Of a stretch of DNA of 46,246 nt, positions 1-8,653 are shown piece after piece. The notes beneath the pieces were generated by a model. That model was not told the DNA's origin, did not search any database, and worked only from the letters and a program-made list of their open reading frames with translations. A program made the position numbers and the translations under genes. Origin of the DNA: Truepera sp. bin119 (GTDB lineage: Bacteria > Deinococcota > Deinococci > Deinococcales > Trueperaceae); the NCBI GenBank assembly GCA_002239005.1, contig MPNL01000027.1:1-46246 (forward strand), in the 5' to 3' direction. Position 1 is the first letter of the stretch; the number at the start of each line of letters is the position of its first letter.

Positions 1-174
1 CACCCCCTCGGGGAGGCAGCTCGATCTGGCGGCTAGTTGGCGACGAGAGAAGCTGCTCGGCGGAACCTTCCGGGCAGAAGCAGCACTATCGAGCGATCCT
101 GGTCATCTCGAGAGTGAACCGATCTTCAGTCTGGCTGCAGGGTGGCAGGTCGTCTTTTGAGCGGATTCGGCCAA

Positions 175-444
175 ATGCTGAGAGTCTTACCGGTTGCAGT
201 GCTGCTCTGGGGCTGTGCTGTCACCGATGTCGGTAGAGACAGGGCGGCCAGAGAATGTCAGAGGGCTGTGGTGAAGTATGGGGAGCTCGTTGGGAAGCCA
301 GTAGCGGAGGTCGACACCGCCAAGCTTCCCAAGCCTCTGCGAATCTATTCCGTCGGCAGTCTGGTCACAGGGGACCACCGACCGGAACGGTTGAATATCG
401 TTGTCGGTGTTGACGGGAGTGTGATTGGGCTAGGGTGTGGGTAG
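175..444 (+). CDS. I78-family peptidase inhibitor-like lipoprotein
   Basis: Predicted small exported inhibitor of serine proteases, 89 aa. The C-terminal half has the layout of the I78 inhibitor family: GKPVAEVD, then LPKPLRIY, then DHRPERLNIVV, then a closing VDGSVIGLGCG. The first 14 residues form a short basic-hydrophobic signal ending in LLWGC, a lipobox-like site although Trp at -2 is unusual, so it may be anchored to the envelope. I start at ATG 175 because the signal then begins at the N-terminus; an in-frame GTG at 142 would add 11 residues. No TANNNT box or clear Shine-Dalgarno site fits either start. It stands alone, upstream of a dispersed repeat. Family assignment is by motif only. 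Confidence 0.7.
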   Translation: MLRVLPVAVLLWGCAVTDVGRDRAARECQRAVVKYGELVGKPVAEVDTAKLPKPLRIYSVGSLVTGDHRPERLNIVVGVDGSVIGLGCG

Positions 445-583
445 GTTACGGGTTCGGAGGGATCGAACGCCTCTGCGGTCATCCAGGCCAGGGCCAAGGC
501 TGCTGGCATCGAAGATCGAGTCTCAGGTCACTCCTCCGGGTTGGCTCTGCCCAGTCGCTCGCCGCTGCTGAGGCGACTCTGGT

Positions 584-693
584 AGAGATGCAGCAGGCGG
601 GTCGTTGGGAATCACCTACCATGCCGGGGCACTACGCTCGAGCCGAGCTTGCCAGTCGAGGGGCGGTGGCGAGGTTGAGGTATTGGGGGTAGG
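584..693 (+). repeat. Dispersed repeat A, copy 1
   Basis: About 110 bp starting at agagatgcag and ending gcgaggttgaggtattgg. It recurs at 1218-1338, 26398-26476 (minus) and, weaker, 25425-25496 (minus). If translated, the core gives YARAELASRGAVARLRY followed by a stop. It lies directly upstream of the ankyrin gene and supplies its -10 region. Two copies flank each ankyrin gene of the window. Confidence 0.7.
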
Positions 694-695
694 GT
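690..695 (+). promoter_or_regulatory. -10 box of ankyrin gene (leaderless)
   Basis: TAGGGT lies 7 nt before the GTG start at 703. Transcription from such a box would begin at or next to the start codon, and no Shine-Dalgarno site precedes this GTG. Confidence 0.5.
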
Positions 696-702
696 AGAGA
701 GT

Positions 703-1218
703 GTGAAGGCCCGAAGGGTCCTATCTCGATACCTACTGGTAGTCGCAAGCGCAGGCGTACTCGCGCTGACGACGAGTTGCGACGCTTTCATTGTGGAGGC
801 GAGGTTTAGATCGGTCACCCACTGTGCAGGGTGGAACACGTGGGAGTTCTTCCGCTGGGCCACGCCAGCAAGGGTGAGAGGGTGCCTCGCATTTGGGGCA
901 GATGCGAAAGCGCGGAACAGGTTCGGACTTACTCCCCTGCACCATGCGAGCGCGGTCACCGACTACCCCGCCGTCATCAGGGCTCTAGTAGTTGCCGGTT
1001 CGTGGGTGGACGCCCGGACCGGGGATGGTCGGACTCCCCTGCACTTGGCGGCCCGGAGCACCGAAAACCCCGCCGTCATCGAAGCCCTGCTCGCTGCCGG
1101 TGCCAACGCAGCTGCCCGAGACATTAAAGGCTTGACCCCCTGGGACTATGCTCAAGACAATGTATTCCTTAGAGGCACAGACACCTACTGGCGACTGCAC
1201 GACGGGCGCTTCAGGTAA
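703..1218 (+). CDS. Exported ankyrin-repeat protein (paralogue 1)
   Basis: 171 aa. A signal peptide of about 26 residues ends in LALTTSC, a possible lipobox. After it come a conserved CAGWNT...ATP...CL module and about three ankyrin repeats (GLTPLHHAS, GRTPLHLAA, GLTPWDYA). The C-terminus is GTDTYWRLHDGRFR. The protein is clearly related to the gene at 25541-26323, which shares the paired cysteines of the N-terminal module (possible disulfide) and the C-terminal tail but has more repeats. Ankyrin repeats mediate protein binding; no partner can be named from the neighbours. The GTG start is chosen because the signal peptide begins there and a -10 box lies 7 nt upstream. Confidence 0.85.
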   Translation: MKARRVLSRYLLVVASAGVLALTTSCDAFIVEARFRSVTHCAGWNTWEFFRWATPARVRGCLAFGADAKARNRFGLTPLHHASAVTDYPAVIRALVVAGSWVDARTGDGRTPLHLAARSTENPAVIEALLAAGANAAARDIKGLTPWDYAQDNVFLRGTDTYWRLHDGRFR

Positions 1219-1338
1219 GAGATGCAGTAGGCGGGGCGCCGGGAGTCGCCCACGGTGTCAGGGAACTACGCTCGAGCCGAACTCGCTGGCAGTCCCGAAG
1301 AGTCCGTGGGGCGGTGGCAAGGTTGAGGAACCGGAAGT
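1218..1338 (+). repeat. Dispersed repeat A, copy 2
   Basis: Starts at the stop codon of the ankyrin gene with agagatgcag and includes gaactacgctcgagccgaac. Compared with copies 1 and 3 it carries an extra cccgaagagtccgt just before ggggcggtggc. That insert resembles the dispersed GGACTCTTCGGGTC motif seen at 37047 and 45420. The rest of the gap up to 1565 shows nothing I can support. Confidence 0.65.
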
Positions 1339-1565
1339 GATCCTCGCTGTGCTCTGGCTCCTCGCCGTGGTGGCAGCGGTAGGCGCGGTGGGTGGGGGAT
1401 GGCAGAAGATGGGAAGGGAACACCCATCACAGCTGCCCAGGCATATATGAGCAAGTTCTGTGGCAGCAACGCTCACCCATACGAGCCTACCTGCACCGAT
1501 TGCCAAGTCCGATGGAGCAGATTCTAAGGCCTTCGCCTCCTTGGGAGCCAGCCACAGGTGCACCT

Positions 1566-2714
1566 TTAGGTAAGGGTGTGCGGGTCGAACAGTCGTCGGT
1601 ATTCGTCACCGGCGTAGCGGTCGGTCATGCCGGCGAGGTAGTCGGTAACTGCGCGCTCGAGACCTAACATCTCTGCCTGGACCTGGACCTCGCTGGGGAG
1701 CATCTCAGGTGAGGAGAGGTAGGCTTCGAAGATCCGGGAGAGGATGTGATCCGCCTTCCGGGTCATGCGGATGAGTCGGTGGTGATAGTAGAGGTTGTGG
1801 TAGAGGAAGTCTTTTAGCGCTCCGAGCTGACCCGTCACCTCAGGGGAGTTCGTTACCAGCTTCTCTGGCGCCTCACGAACGTCATCGACACTCGCTATCT
1901 CCTCCGCTTCGAGGCGCCGCTGGGTGGCGGTGACCGCATCCTCGATAGCGAGGCCGAGTAGCTCCCGGATAAGCAGGTAGCGGTCGGCACTCCCGAAGCT
2001 TCCGCTGGAGATCCCCAGCCTTTGAAAGAGGACACCGATCAGGGGTACATTCGCAGTCTGGTGGGCCGTGAGGTAGCCCGAACGGAGTCCGTCGTCGAGG
2101 TCGTGGGCGTTGTAGGCTAGTTCGTCGGCGATGTTGACTACCTGCGCTTCGAGGCTAGGGTGCCGGTCCGGCTCCCACTCGCTGTCGGGGACGTCGTATG
2201 CGGTCTCGTGCTTCATGATCCCCTCGAGCGTCTCCCAGGTCAGGTTGAGGCCGGGGAAGTCGGCATACCGGTGCTCGAGTCTGGTCACGATCCGAAGGCT
2301 TTGCCTGTTGTGGTCGAAGCCGCCCGCAGCGCTGGCGAGCCGGTCGAGGGTCTTCTCTCCCGCATGTCCGAACGGAGGATGGCCCAGATCGTGTGCCAGC
2401 GCGATGGTCTCGGTGAGGTCCTCGTTCAGACCCAGCGCCCGGGCGATCGACCGGGCGACCTGGACCACCTCCAGGGTATGGGTGAGGCGGGTCCTATAGT
2501 AGTCCCCCTCATAGTTTACGAAGACCTGGGTCTTGTACTCGAGGCGGCGGAAGGCGCTGGTGTGGATGACCCGGTCCCGGTCCTTCTGGAAGGCCGTTCT
2601 GAAGCTGCTCTCCCGCTCACTATACTTGCGCCCCCGGCTGTCGGCGGCGAGGCTCGCGTACGGTGCCAGGGTCCGCCGCTCATTCGCCTCGAGGAGCTCC
2701 CGCCCGTATACCAC
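1566..2714 (-). CDS. dgt: Deoxyguanosinetriphosphate triphosphohydrolase-like protein
   Basis: HD-superfamily dNTP triphosphohydrolase, 382 aa, expected to cleave dNTPs to deoxynucleoside and triphosphate in the cytoplasm and so affect dNTP pools. The N-terminus has the family signature RDRVIHTSAFRRLEYKTQVF. The metal-binding HD set is visible: His in RLTHTLEV, then AHDLGHPPFGHAGE, and a later Asp in NIADELAYNAHD. Length fits the bacterial short Dgt-like group. The start is GTG 2714: a TACCAT box lies 7 nt upstream and there is no Shine-Dalgarno site. It is divergent from the HisN-like gene with a 44-bp spacer. Whether dGTP is preferred cannot be told from sequence. Confidence 0.93.
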   Translation of the reverse strand: MVYGRELLEANERRTLAPYASLAADSRGRKYSERESSFRTAFQKDRDRVIHTSAFRRLEYKTQVFVNYEGDYYRTRLTHTLEVVQVARSIARALGLNEDLTETIALAHDLGHPPFGHAGEKTLDRLASAAGGFDHNRQSLRIVTRLEHRYADFPGLNLTWETLEGIMKHETAYDVPDSEWEPDRHPSLEAQVVNIADELAYNAHDLDDGLRSGYLTAHQTANVPLIGVLFQRLGISSGSFGSADRYLLIRELLGLAIEDAVTATQRRLEAEEIASVDDVREAPEKLVTNSPEVTGQLGALKDFLYHNLYYHHRLIRMTRKADHILSRIFEAYLSSPEMLPSEVQVQAEMLGLERAVTDYLAGMTDRYAGDEYRRLFDPHTLT

Positions 2715-2721
2715 GCCATGT

Positions 2722-2727
2722 ATGGTA
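2722..2727 (-). promoter_or_regulatory. -10 box of dgt (leaderless)
   Basis: TACCAT on the minus strand, 7 nt before the GTG start of dgt. Confidence 0.5.
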
Positions 2728-2746
2728 GCACCGGCCTGTCAAGGAC

Positions 2747-2752
2747 TAAAGT
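2747..2752 (+). promoter_or_regulatory. -10 box of HisN-like gene (leaderless)
   Basis: TAAAGT, 6 nt before the GTG start at 2759, in the short divergent spacer shared with dgt. Confidence 0.45.
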
Positions 2753-2758
2753 GTAGGG

Positions 2759-3526
2759 GTGTCCGACCTGAACGCGTACCTCGAATTCGCTGTAGAGACC
2801 GCTTACCTCGCGGGGCGTACCACCCTCTCCCTCTTTCAGACGGGTCCCACCACCGACTTCAAAGCCGATGGCTCCCCCGTCACCGAGGCCGACCGCCGGT
2901 CAGAACTCCTGATCCGGCGACGGATCGAGGAGAGCTACCCGGACCACGGCATCCTCGGCGAGGAGTTCGGCGAGGAGGGTGCTGGTGCCAGCCACCGCTG
3001 GTTGATCGACCCGATCGACGGGACGAAGGCGTTCGCCCGGGGGGTGCCCCTCTACGCCGTCCTCATCGGGCTGGAGATCGAGGGGAGGATCGAGGTAGGG
3101 GTCGCCCACTTCCCGGTGCTGGCGGAGACGGTCTACGCCGCCTCCGGTGCCGGCTGCCACTGGAATGGGAGGCGCTGCCGCGTGGCGTCCACCAGGAGCC
3201 TGGCCCAGGCCTATCTCTCCTGCACCGACCCGGGCAACTTCGGCCGCTACGGCAAGGGGGAGGCGTGGTCGAGGTTGCAGCGGGCGGTCTACCACCGGGT
3301 GGGCTGGTCGGACGCCTACGGGCACGCCCTGGTCGCCACGGGCAGGGTCGAGCTGATGCTCGACCCCGTGCTCAGCGCCTGGGACGCCGCCCCCTTTCCG
3401 GTGATCCTTCGGGAGGCCGGTGGCTATTTCGGCGACTGGACCGGCACCGAGACCATCTACGGCAACGAGGGCCTGAGCACTTCGCAACACCTCCTCGAGG
3501 AGGTGTTGCAGCTCGTCCGGGGTTAG
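2759..3526 (+). CDS. Inositol monophosphatase family protein, HisN-like
   Basis: 255 aa, Mg-dependent phosphatase of the IMPase/FBPase fold. The metal-binding motifs are present in order: Glu in LGEEFGEE (about residue 63), WLIDPIDGTKAF (about 81-92) and WDAAPFPVILREAGG near the end. The form GTKAF-GVPLYAVLIGL and the DAYGHALVATGR stretch fit the histidinol-phosphate phosphatase branch better than inositol monophosphatase, so the substrate is probably histidinol phosphate; this is inferred. No other his gene is nearby. It may be cotranscribed with ispG, whose start lies 58 bp after its stop, but a TAGACT box at 3532 could give ispG its own promoter. Confidence 0.85.
   Translation: MSDLNAYLEFAVETAYLAGRTTLSLFQTGPTTDFKADGSPVTEADRRSELLIRRRIEESYPDHGILGEEFGEEGAGASHRWLIDPIDGTKAFARGVPLYAVLIGLEIEGRIEVGVAHFPVLAETVYAASGAGCHWNGRRCRVASTRSLAQAYLSCTDPGNFGRYGKGEAWSRLQRAVYHRVGWSDAYGHALVATGRVELMLDPVLSAWDAAPFPVILREAGGYFGDWTGTETIYGNEGLSTSQHLLEEVLQLVRG
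3484..3509. repeat. Perfect 26-bp palindrome at gene end
   Basis: Centred on the tcga at about 3495-3498 within arms reading gcaacacctcc and ggaggtgttgc. It is inside the last codons of the HisN-like gene, encoding QHLLEEVLQ. No T-run follows, so an intrinsic terminator is unlikely. It could form a hairpin or bind a dimeric regulator. Confidence 0.6.
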
Positions 3527-3583
3527 GGCGGTAGACTGAATCGGAGCTGTCCCTTAGGCGCTGGTGGTGCCGACAGGAGGTTT

Positions 3584-4816
3584 ATGGATCACATTCCCAG
3601 GCGCAGGACACCGACGGTCTGGATCGGTGGGGTTCCGGTCGGCTCCGAACACCCGGTGGTGCTTCAGTCGATGACCGATACCGACACCGCCGATGCCGAG
3701 GCGACCGCAAGACAGGTGGTGGAGCTCGCTGCAGCCGGCAGCGAGTTGGTGAGGGTGACGGTCAACACGGTAGCGGCCGCCCGCGCCATCCCCGAGATCC
3801 GGGACCGGATCGCGGATCTCGGCCAGCCGGTCCCGCTCGTCGGAGATTTTCACTATAACGGGCACCTGCTACTTAAGGAGGTCCCTGAGGCGGCGGCGGG
3901 GTTGGCCAAGTACCGGATCAACCCGGGGAACGTCGGGGTGGGGGAGCGGCATGACGCCAACTTCCTGACCATGATCGAGGTGGCGCGTGACCACCACAAG
4001 CCTGTCCGGATCGGTGTCAACTGGGGTTCACTCGACCGGCGACTCCTCACCGAACTCATGGACCGGAATGGACGCCTGAGTGAGCCGCGCCCTGCCGGTG
4101 AGGTCCTGATCGAGGCCATGATCGAGTCCGCCCTCCGATCGGCAGAGTTCGCTGAGGCGAACGGGCTCGGACACGATCTGATCGTGATCAGCGCCAAGGT
4201 CTCTCGGGTCCGCGACCTGTGGCAGGTCTATCGGCAGCTTGCCGAGCGCTGCGAATACCCCCTGCACTTAGGCCTCACCGAGGCCGGCATCGATCTCAAG
4301 GGGGTGGTCTCGAGCACGGTGGGGCTCGCCCCGCTGCTGGCCGAGGGGATCGGGGAGACGATTCGGATATCGCTCACCCCGACTCCGGGGGTGCCGCGCT
4401 CGCGCGAGGTCGAGGTCGCCAAGGAGATCCTTCAGGCGCTGGGGCAGAGGAGTTTCGCCCCGGCCGTAACCGCCTGTCCGGGCTGTGGTCGCACCACTAG
4501 CACCCTCTTCCAGGAGATGGCCCGAGATATCCAGACCTACCTCAAGGAGCAGATGCCCGCCTGGCGGGGTAGCTATCCGGGTGTGGAGGGGCTCAGGGTC
4601 GCGGTGATGGGCTGCGTTGTCAACGGCCCGGGCGAGTCGAAGCATGCCGACATAGGCATCTCTCTCCCGGGGACGGGGGAGCGACCGAGGGCCCCCGTCT
4701 ATCAGGATGGGGAGTTGGTCGCCACCTTGCGGGGTTCGGATATCGCCGAGCAGTTCAACCAGATGATCCGAAGCTACGTCGAGCGGCGCTACGGTGGGGG
4801 CGGTAAGCCGCGCTGA
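3584..4816 (+). CDS. ispG: 4-hydroxy-3-methylbut-2-en-1-yl diphosphate synthase
   Basis: 410 aa. IspG (GcpE) is the [4Fe-4S] enzyme that converts MEcPP to HMBPP in the MEP isoprenoid pathway, so this organism makes isoprenoids by that route. The N-terminal TIM-barrel begins [20 protein letters not shown] with QSMTDTDT. The cluster ligands are visible in the C-terminal domain: [10 protein letters not shown] and [12 protein letters not shown], the latter also carrying the conserved Glu. Length is normal for the two-domain bacterial form. ATG 3584 follows cgacaggagg by only 3 nt, a close Shine-Dalgarno site; together with the TAGACT box at 3532-3537 this gene looks leadered, unlike many neighbours. 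Confidence 0.97.
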   Translation: MDHIPRRRTPTVWIGGVPVGSEHPVVLQSMTDTDTADAEATARQVVELAAAGSELVRVTVNTVAAARAIPEIRDRIADLGQPVPLVGDFHYNGHLLLKEVPEAAAGLAKYRINPGNVGVGERHDANFLTMIEVARDHHKPVRIGVNWGSLDRRLLTELMDRNGRLSEPRPAGEVLIEAMIESALRSAEFAEANGLGHDLIVISAKVSRVRDLWQVYRQLAERCEYPLHLGLTEAGIDLKGVVSSTVGLAPLLAEGIGETIRISLTPTPGVPRSREVEVAKEILQALGQRSFAPAVTACPGCGRTTSTLFQEMARDIQTYLKEQMPAWRGSYPGVEGLRVAVMGCVVNGPGESKHADIGISLPGTGERPRAPVYQDGELVATLRGSDIAEQFNQMIRSYVERRYGGGGKPR

Positions 4817-5038
4817 AGTCGGACCTGCGAGTCGGCTTGGGGAGCCACAAGGATAGCCGACCTGATGCCGGGGTTTAGCGGGACGGCGTCGTTGGTGGCT
4901 CCAGGGCCGTGGGGAGTGATAAGTGTCATCTCTCCCGGTTGATAGGTGTAGGTGTTCCCGGGGCGGAGCCTGAGCCATACTCCTAAAGGGATGAAGTGTG
5001 AGACCACCAACTACACAGAGTCGTAAGGGGGAGGGGAG

Positions 5039-5974
5039 ATGGTAGCCACGGCAGGGATCTATTCCCGGCAGTCGACCGGCAGCCGGAGTTCTGTGGTGGC
5101 CTCGCTGCGCGGGGTAACCAAGAACTATGGCAAGGTCGAGGCTGTCCGCGAGGTGGATCTCGAGATTCACACCGGAGAGGTGGTGGCCCTGCTCGGCCCC
5201 AACGGGGCGGGGAAGACGACCACGGTCGGACTCCTGCTCGGAACGCTCCGGCCCACGCGTGGAGAGGTCGAAGTGTTCGGGCGGAGCCCGATTCGCGCCG
5301 AGAGTCGGATGCGGGTCGGGGCCATGCTCCAGATTTCGGGTGTCCCCGAGGGGCTTAAGGTGCGGGAGCACATCGAGATCTTTCGAAGCTACTATCCTCG
5401 ACCCCTCACGCTCAGAACCATCCTTGAGGCCAGCGGTCTCCAGGAGCTCGAGAATCGCCTCTACGGGAAGCTCAGCGGGGGCCAGAAACAGCGGCTGCAC
5501 CTCGCTCTCGCCCTCAGCGGGGATCCGGATCTGCTCTTCCTCGACGAGCCGACGACCGGCCTCGACGTCGGTTCCAGGAGGGCCTTCTTAGGTCAGATCC
5601 GGCAGATCATCGGCCAGGAGCGGACCGTCGTCCTCACCACCCACAATCTGGAGGAGGCGGACACCCTCGCTGACCGGATTGTGCTCATCGATCACGGCAG
5701 GGTCATCGCCGACGGAACGCCGACCGAGATCAAGGCCAAGACCGGGGGGAGGCGGGTAGCGGCCGTCACCCGGCTCGACCGAGAGATGATCGAACGCCTG
5801 CCGGGTGTTACCCAGGTCCGCTTGGAGGGTCAGGCGACCGAGATCTTCGCGACCCGGGCCGAGCCCGTCGTCAGAGAGCTTCTCCGTCTCGACCCAGATC
5901 TTGCCGGTCTCGAGGTGACCGGTGCCAGCCTCGAGGAGGCCTTCCTCGCGCTGACGGAAGGGGGCAGGTCATGA
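5039..5974 (+). CDS. ABC transporter ATP-binding protein
   Basis: 311 aa, the nucleotide-binding subunit of an ABC-2 type exporter. Visible in order: Walker A GPNGAGKTTT (about residue 54), Q-loop in MLQISG, signature LSGGQKQRL, Walker B LLFLDEPTTGLD and switch His in TTHNLEEADTLADR. A C-terminal extension of about 80 residues follows, usual in drug or antibiotic exporter ATPases. The stop overlaps the permease start (atga), so the two are translationally coupled. A ggggag-type Shine-Dalgarno site precedes ATG 5039; the first 18 residues are low-complexity, and an internal GTG near 5093 could be the true start. The two-component pair just downstream suggests regulated export, possibly of a membrane-active compound. 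Confidence 0.92.
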   Translation: MVATAGIYSRQSTGSRSSVVASLRGVTKNYGKVEAVREVDLEIHTGEVVALLGPNGAGKTTTVGLLLGTLRPTRGEVEVFGRSPIRAESRMRVGAMLQISGVPEGLKVREHIEIFRSYYPRPLTLRTILEASGLQELENRLYGKLSGGQKQRLHLALALSGDPDLLFLDEPTTGLDVGSRRAFLGQIRQIIGQERTVVLTTHNLEEADTLADRIVLIDHGRVIADGTPTEIKAKTGGRRVAAVTRLDREMIERLPGVTQVRLEGQATEIFATRAEPVVRELLRLDPDLAGLEVTGASLEEAFLALTEGGRS

Positions 5975-6771
5975 CCGTCAAGGGTGTCGGGATCCTTGGG
6001 AGCCCGAGGAGGAATCTGCTGCGCATCTTCTGGCTCGAGGCCAAGTTCGAGTTCTTCAAGTTCCTCCGCCTCCCCATCTACTCACTTTCGATCCTGCTCT
6101 TTCCGACCATGTTCTATATCCTGTTCGGGTTGAGCTTCGGTCGCGGCGAGTTTGGACCTATCTCTAGCGCCCTCTACTACGCCATCACCTACGGCGCCTT
6201 CGGGATTATCGGGGCGGCCCTCTTCGGCTTCGGCGTCGGCGTCGCCGTGGAGCGGGGTCAGGGTTGGATGCTACTCAAGCGAGCCTCGCCGATGCCGCCC
6301 CTCGCCTACTTCCTGGCCAAGGTCTTCATGGCCGCCATGTTCGGGCTGATCATCGTCCTGATCCTGCTCGCGCTCGGTGCCCTGTTCGGCGGCCTGAGGC
6401 TGTCGGTCGGCGAACTCCTCTCGGTCGTCGGCGTCCTGGTTGTGGGAACTCTCCCCTTCAGCGCCATGGGCCTCGCCCTCGGCTACCTGGTGGGGCCCAA
6501 CTCGGCTCCGGCCGTGGTGAACCTGATCTACCTCCCGATGTCGTTCGCTGCCGGGCTCTGGATCCCGATTCAGGTCCTCCCGGCCTTCTTCCAGAAACTC
6601 GCCCCCTACCTGCCGACCTACCACTACGCCCAGCTCTCACTCGGAGTCGTCGGGGCCGACGGAGGCGGGGGGGCCGGCTGGCACCTGCTCGTTCTCGGCG
6701 GCTTCACCCTTGCGTTCCTCATCGCAGCCGTCTTCCTCTACTTCCGGGATGAGGGCCAGACCTACGGCTGA
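5971..6771 (+). CDS. ABC-2 type transporter permease
   Basis: 266 aa membrane subunit of the exporter encoded with 5039-5974. The hydrophobic pattern gives about six membrane segments, e.g. YSLSILLFPTMFYILFGLSF near residue 35, then stretches near 65, 110, 145, 180 and 240. A conserved cytoplasmic block MLLKRASPMPPLAYFLAKVF precedes the third segment, typical of ABC-2 permeases. It starts four bases inside the ATPase gene. The substrate is unknown. The histidine kinase starts 17 bp downstream but has its own -10 box. Confidence 0.9.
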   Translation: MTVKGVGILGSPRRNLLRIFWLEAKFEFFKFLRLPIYSLSILLFPTMFYILFGLSFGRGEFGPISSALYYAITYGAFGIIGAALFGFGVGVAVERGQGWMLLKRASPMPPLAYFLAKVFMAAMFGLIIVLILLALGALFGGLRLSVGELLSVVGVLVVGTLPFSAMGLALGYLVGPNSAPAVVNLIYLPMSFAAGLWIPIQVLPAFFQKLAPYLPTYHYAQLSLGVVGADGGGGAGWHLLVLGGFTLAFLIAAVFLYFRDEGQTYG

Positions 6772-6774
6772 CCG

Positions 6775-6780
6775 TACACT
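6775..6780 (+). promoter_or_regulatory. -10 box of sensor kinase gene (leaderless)
   Basis: TACACT, 7 nt before ATG 6788, overlapping the spacer after the permease stop. Confidence 0.5.
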
Positions 6781-6787
6781 AGGGCTT

Positions 6788-7915
6788 ATGAGCTCGTGGT
6801 CCAGCCGAGAGGGGCCCTACCTCTACCTGATCTACCTCGCGTTTCTCGGTTTCCAACCGATCTTCGATCCCAATGCGGGTGCCGGCGATTGGCTGATCGC
6901 TGCCGCCTTGGCCGGCATCTTTCTGCCGCTCTTTCTCTGGAGCTACCGGCAACGGGGGAGAAAGTTGCTCTGGAGCGTTGCCGGTATGACGCTCCTCGGC
7001 ACGGTCGGGGTGGTGCTCAACTTGAACTCCGGAGCGACCGCGTTTTTCATCTATGCGGCGGCAGTTGCGGCCAGAGTCGGATCCGTTCGGACGGCCTGGA
7101 CCATCATCGGCATCGTATTCATGATCGCTAGCGGGACCTTCTTCTTTTCAGAGGTCCCCTTCCCCTTCCGCTGGGCCGCATTCATTCCGGCATTCTTGTT
7201 TATTCCGACGATCGGCGGGCTGCAGATCGTCGAAGCCGAGCGGTCCCGCAGCGATGCCCGGTTGCGGCTGGCGCAGGAGGAGATGGAGCGGTTGGCGGTG
7301 CTCGCGGAGCGGGAGCGGATCGCCCGCGACCTCCACGACCTCCTCGGCCACACCCTCTCTATGATCACCTTAAAGAGCGAACTGGCGACCAAGCTGGCCA
7401 GTTCGGATCCCGATCGTGCCGCCGGGGAGATGGCCGAGGTAGAGGCGATCTCGCGCGAGGCCCTGGCTCAGGTCCGCGAAGCGGTCCAGGGATACCGGGT
7501 GCAGGGTCTAAGCGGGGAGATCGCCAACGCGAAGCTGGCGCTCGCCGCAGCCGACATCGACTTCGATATCAGGGTCGAGCCGGTCGAACTCTCTCCGCGC
7601 CAGGAGGGGGCCCTGGCGCTCGTGCTCCGTGAGGGAGTGACCAATATCGTCCGCCATTCGCAGGCGACTCGCGCCGAGGTTGCGCTCCGCACCGAGGGTG
7701 ACGAGGTGCTGCTGACGCTCGCCGACAACGGCCTGGGGGGCGGTTCCGAGGGGAATGGCCTGGCGGGGATCCGGGAGCGAGTCCGCTCTCTCGGGGGGCA
7801 TTTTGCCCGCACGATGGAGACCGGCACCACCCTCGCCGTGGGCATCCCCAGTCGGGAGCAGAGAGCCCTTGGTGCGGAGTGGCCACCGCCCACCCTGAAG
7901 GTGCAACCGCAGTGA
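6788..7915 (+). CDS. Sensor histidine kinase, DesK/NarL-partner type
   Basis: 375 aa. About five membrane segments fill residues 10-135, with almost no extracytoplasmic domain, as in intramembrane-sensing kinases such as DesK. The HisKA_3 phosphorylation box reads ERERIARDLHDLLGHTLSMI with the phospho-accepting His after RDL. The ATPase domain has REGVTNIVRHS (N box), LADNGLGG (G1) and GNGLAGIRERVRSLGG (G2). An upstream in-frame ATG at 6710 lies inside the permease gene, so I use 6788, which has a -10 box 7 nt upstream. The stop overlaps the response-regulator start (gtga). By position it probably controls the adjacent exporter. Confidence 0.92.
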   Translation: MSSWSSREGPYLYLIYLAFLGFQPIFDPNAGAGDWLIAAALAGIFLPLFLWSYRQRGRKLLWSVAGMTLLGTVGVVLNLNSGATAFFIYAAAVAARVGSVRTAWTIIGIVFMIASGTFFFSEVPFPFRWAAFIPAFLFIPTIGGLQIVEAERSRSDARLRLAQEEMERLAVLAERERIARDLHDLLGHTLSMITLKSELATKLASSDPDRAAGEMAEVEAISREALAQVREAVQGYRVQGLSGEIANAKLALAAADIDFDIRVEPVELSPRQEGALALVLREGVTNIVRHSQATRAEVALRTEGDEVLLTLADNGLGGGSEGNGLAGIRERVRSLGGHFARTMETGTTLAVGIPSREQRALGAEWPPPTLKVQPQ

Positions 7916-8514
7916 TCCGGGTCGTCCTCGCTGAGGACCAGAGCCTGATCCTCGGCGCCCTCTCGGCCCTCCTCGAGCTCGAGGGGGGGTTCGAAGTGGT
8001 GGGCCAGGCGACCGACGGAGCGCAGGCGCTCGACCTGGTCAGGGAGGTCGTACCAGACATCCTCGTGACCGACATCGAGATGCCGGGACTCACGGGGCTC
8101 GAGCTTGCCAGGGAGGTTGCGGCGCTCCGCCAGGGGACGCGGGTCGTGATCGTGACCACCTTCGCTCGAGGTGGCTACCTCCGGAGGGCGCTGGAGGCGG
8201 GAGCGGCCGGCTACCTCCTGAAGGATGCACCGGCCTCCCAGTTGGCCGCTGCCCTGAGGCGGGTACATCTCGGAGGCCGGGCGGTCGATCCCGAACTGGC
8301 CGTGGAGGCCTGGGGCGAGCCGGACCCCCTCACGGAGCGGGAACGCCAGGTCCTCCGGCTGGCGGGGGAGGGCCGGAGCAGCAGCGAGATCGGGGAGCTG
8401 CTCACTCTTTCGGCCGGGACAGTTCGAAACTACCTCTCTGAGGCGATCAGCAAGCTGGGCGTTGACAACAGGATTGAGGCGGCGAGGCTGGCGCGGGAGA
8501 AGGGCTGGCTCTGA
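7912..8514 (+). CDS. NarL/LuxR-family response regulator
   Basis: 200 aa partner of the kinase just upstream. Receiver domain: acidic pair in LAEDQSLILGA, phospho-acceptor Asp in LVTDIEMPGLTG (about residue 53), Thr in VIVTTFARGG and Lys in YLLKDAPAS. The C-terminal LuxR-type HTH reads DPLTERERQVLRLAGEGRS followed by EIGELLTLSAGTVRNYLSEA. The start is GTG 7912, overlapping the kinase stop; it places the receiver at the N-terminus, whereas the longer frame from 7879 would add 11 unsupported residues. It is expected to bind DNA as a dimer when phosphorylated, probably acting on the exporter operon. Confidence 0.93.
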   Translation: MIRVVLAEDQSLILGALSALLELEGGFEVVGQATDGAQALDLVREVVPDILVTDIEMPGLTGLELAREVAALRQGTRVVIVTTFARGGYLRRALEAGAAGYLLKDAPASQLAAALRRVHLGGRAVDPELAVEAWGEPDPLTERERQVLRLAGEGRSSSEIGELLTLSAGTVRNYLSEAISKLGVDNRIEAARLAREKGWL

Positions 8515-8640
8515 CCAGCCCCCTCGCTTGGGTCAAGGTAGGGCCGGCTCGAAAAATGCCAGCGACCTGCGCTCGGGCAGCGGCGGGGCAGGGTATCGCT
8601 CGGCTAGGATTTCCTTCACCAAAGATGCACGCTTAAGTGC

Positions 8641-8646
8641 TACATT
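8641..8646 (+). promoter_or_regulatory. -10 box of YceI-like gene 1 (leaderless)
   Basis: TACATT, 7 nt before ATG 8654. The paralogue at 27297 has TATAGT at the same distance, so the spacing is kept although the bases differ. Confidence 0.5.
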
Positions 8647-8653
8647 TTCTTGC

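Noticed and set aside
435-692. 85-codon plus-strand frame
   Set aside because: Only its last part is repeat A; the rest is low-quality sequence, and the same peptide end recurs at repeat copies without a full gene.
4789-5010. 73-codon minus-strand frame between ispG and the ABC ATPase gene
   Set aside because: Some protein-like texture, but it starts with TTG, overlaps the end of ispG, and matches nothing I know; too weak to list.
4268-5500. Long minus-strand frame of 410 codons
   Set aside because: It is antisense to ispG and to the ABC ATPase, both of which have clear family motifs; a GC-rich shadow.
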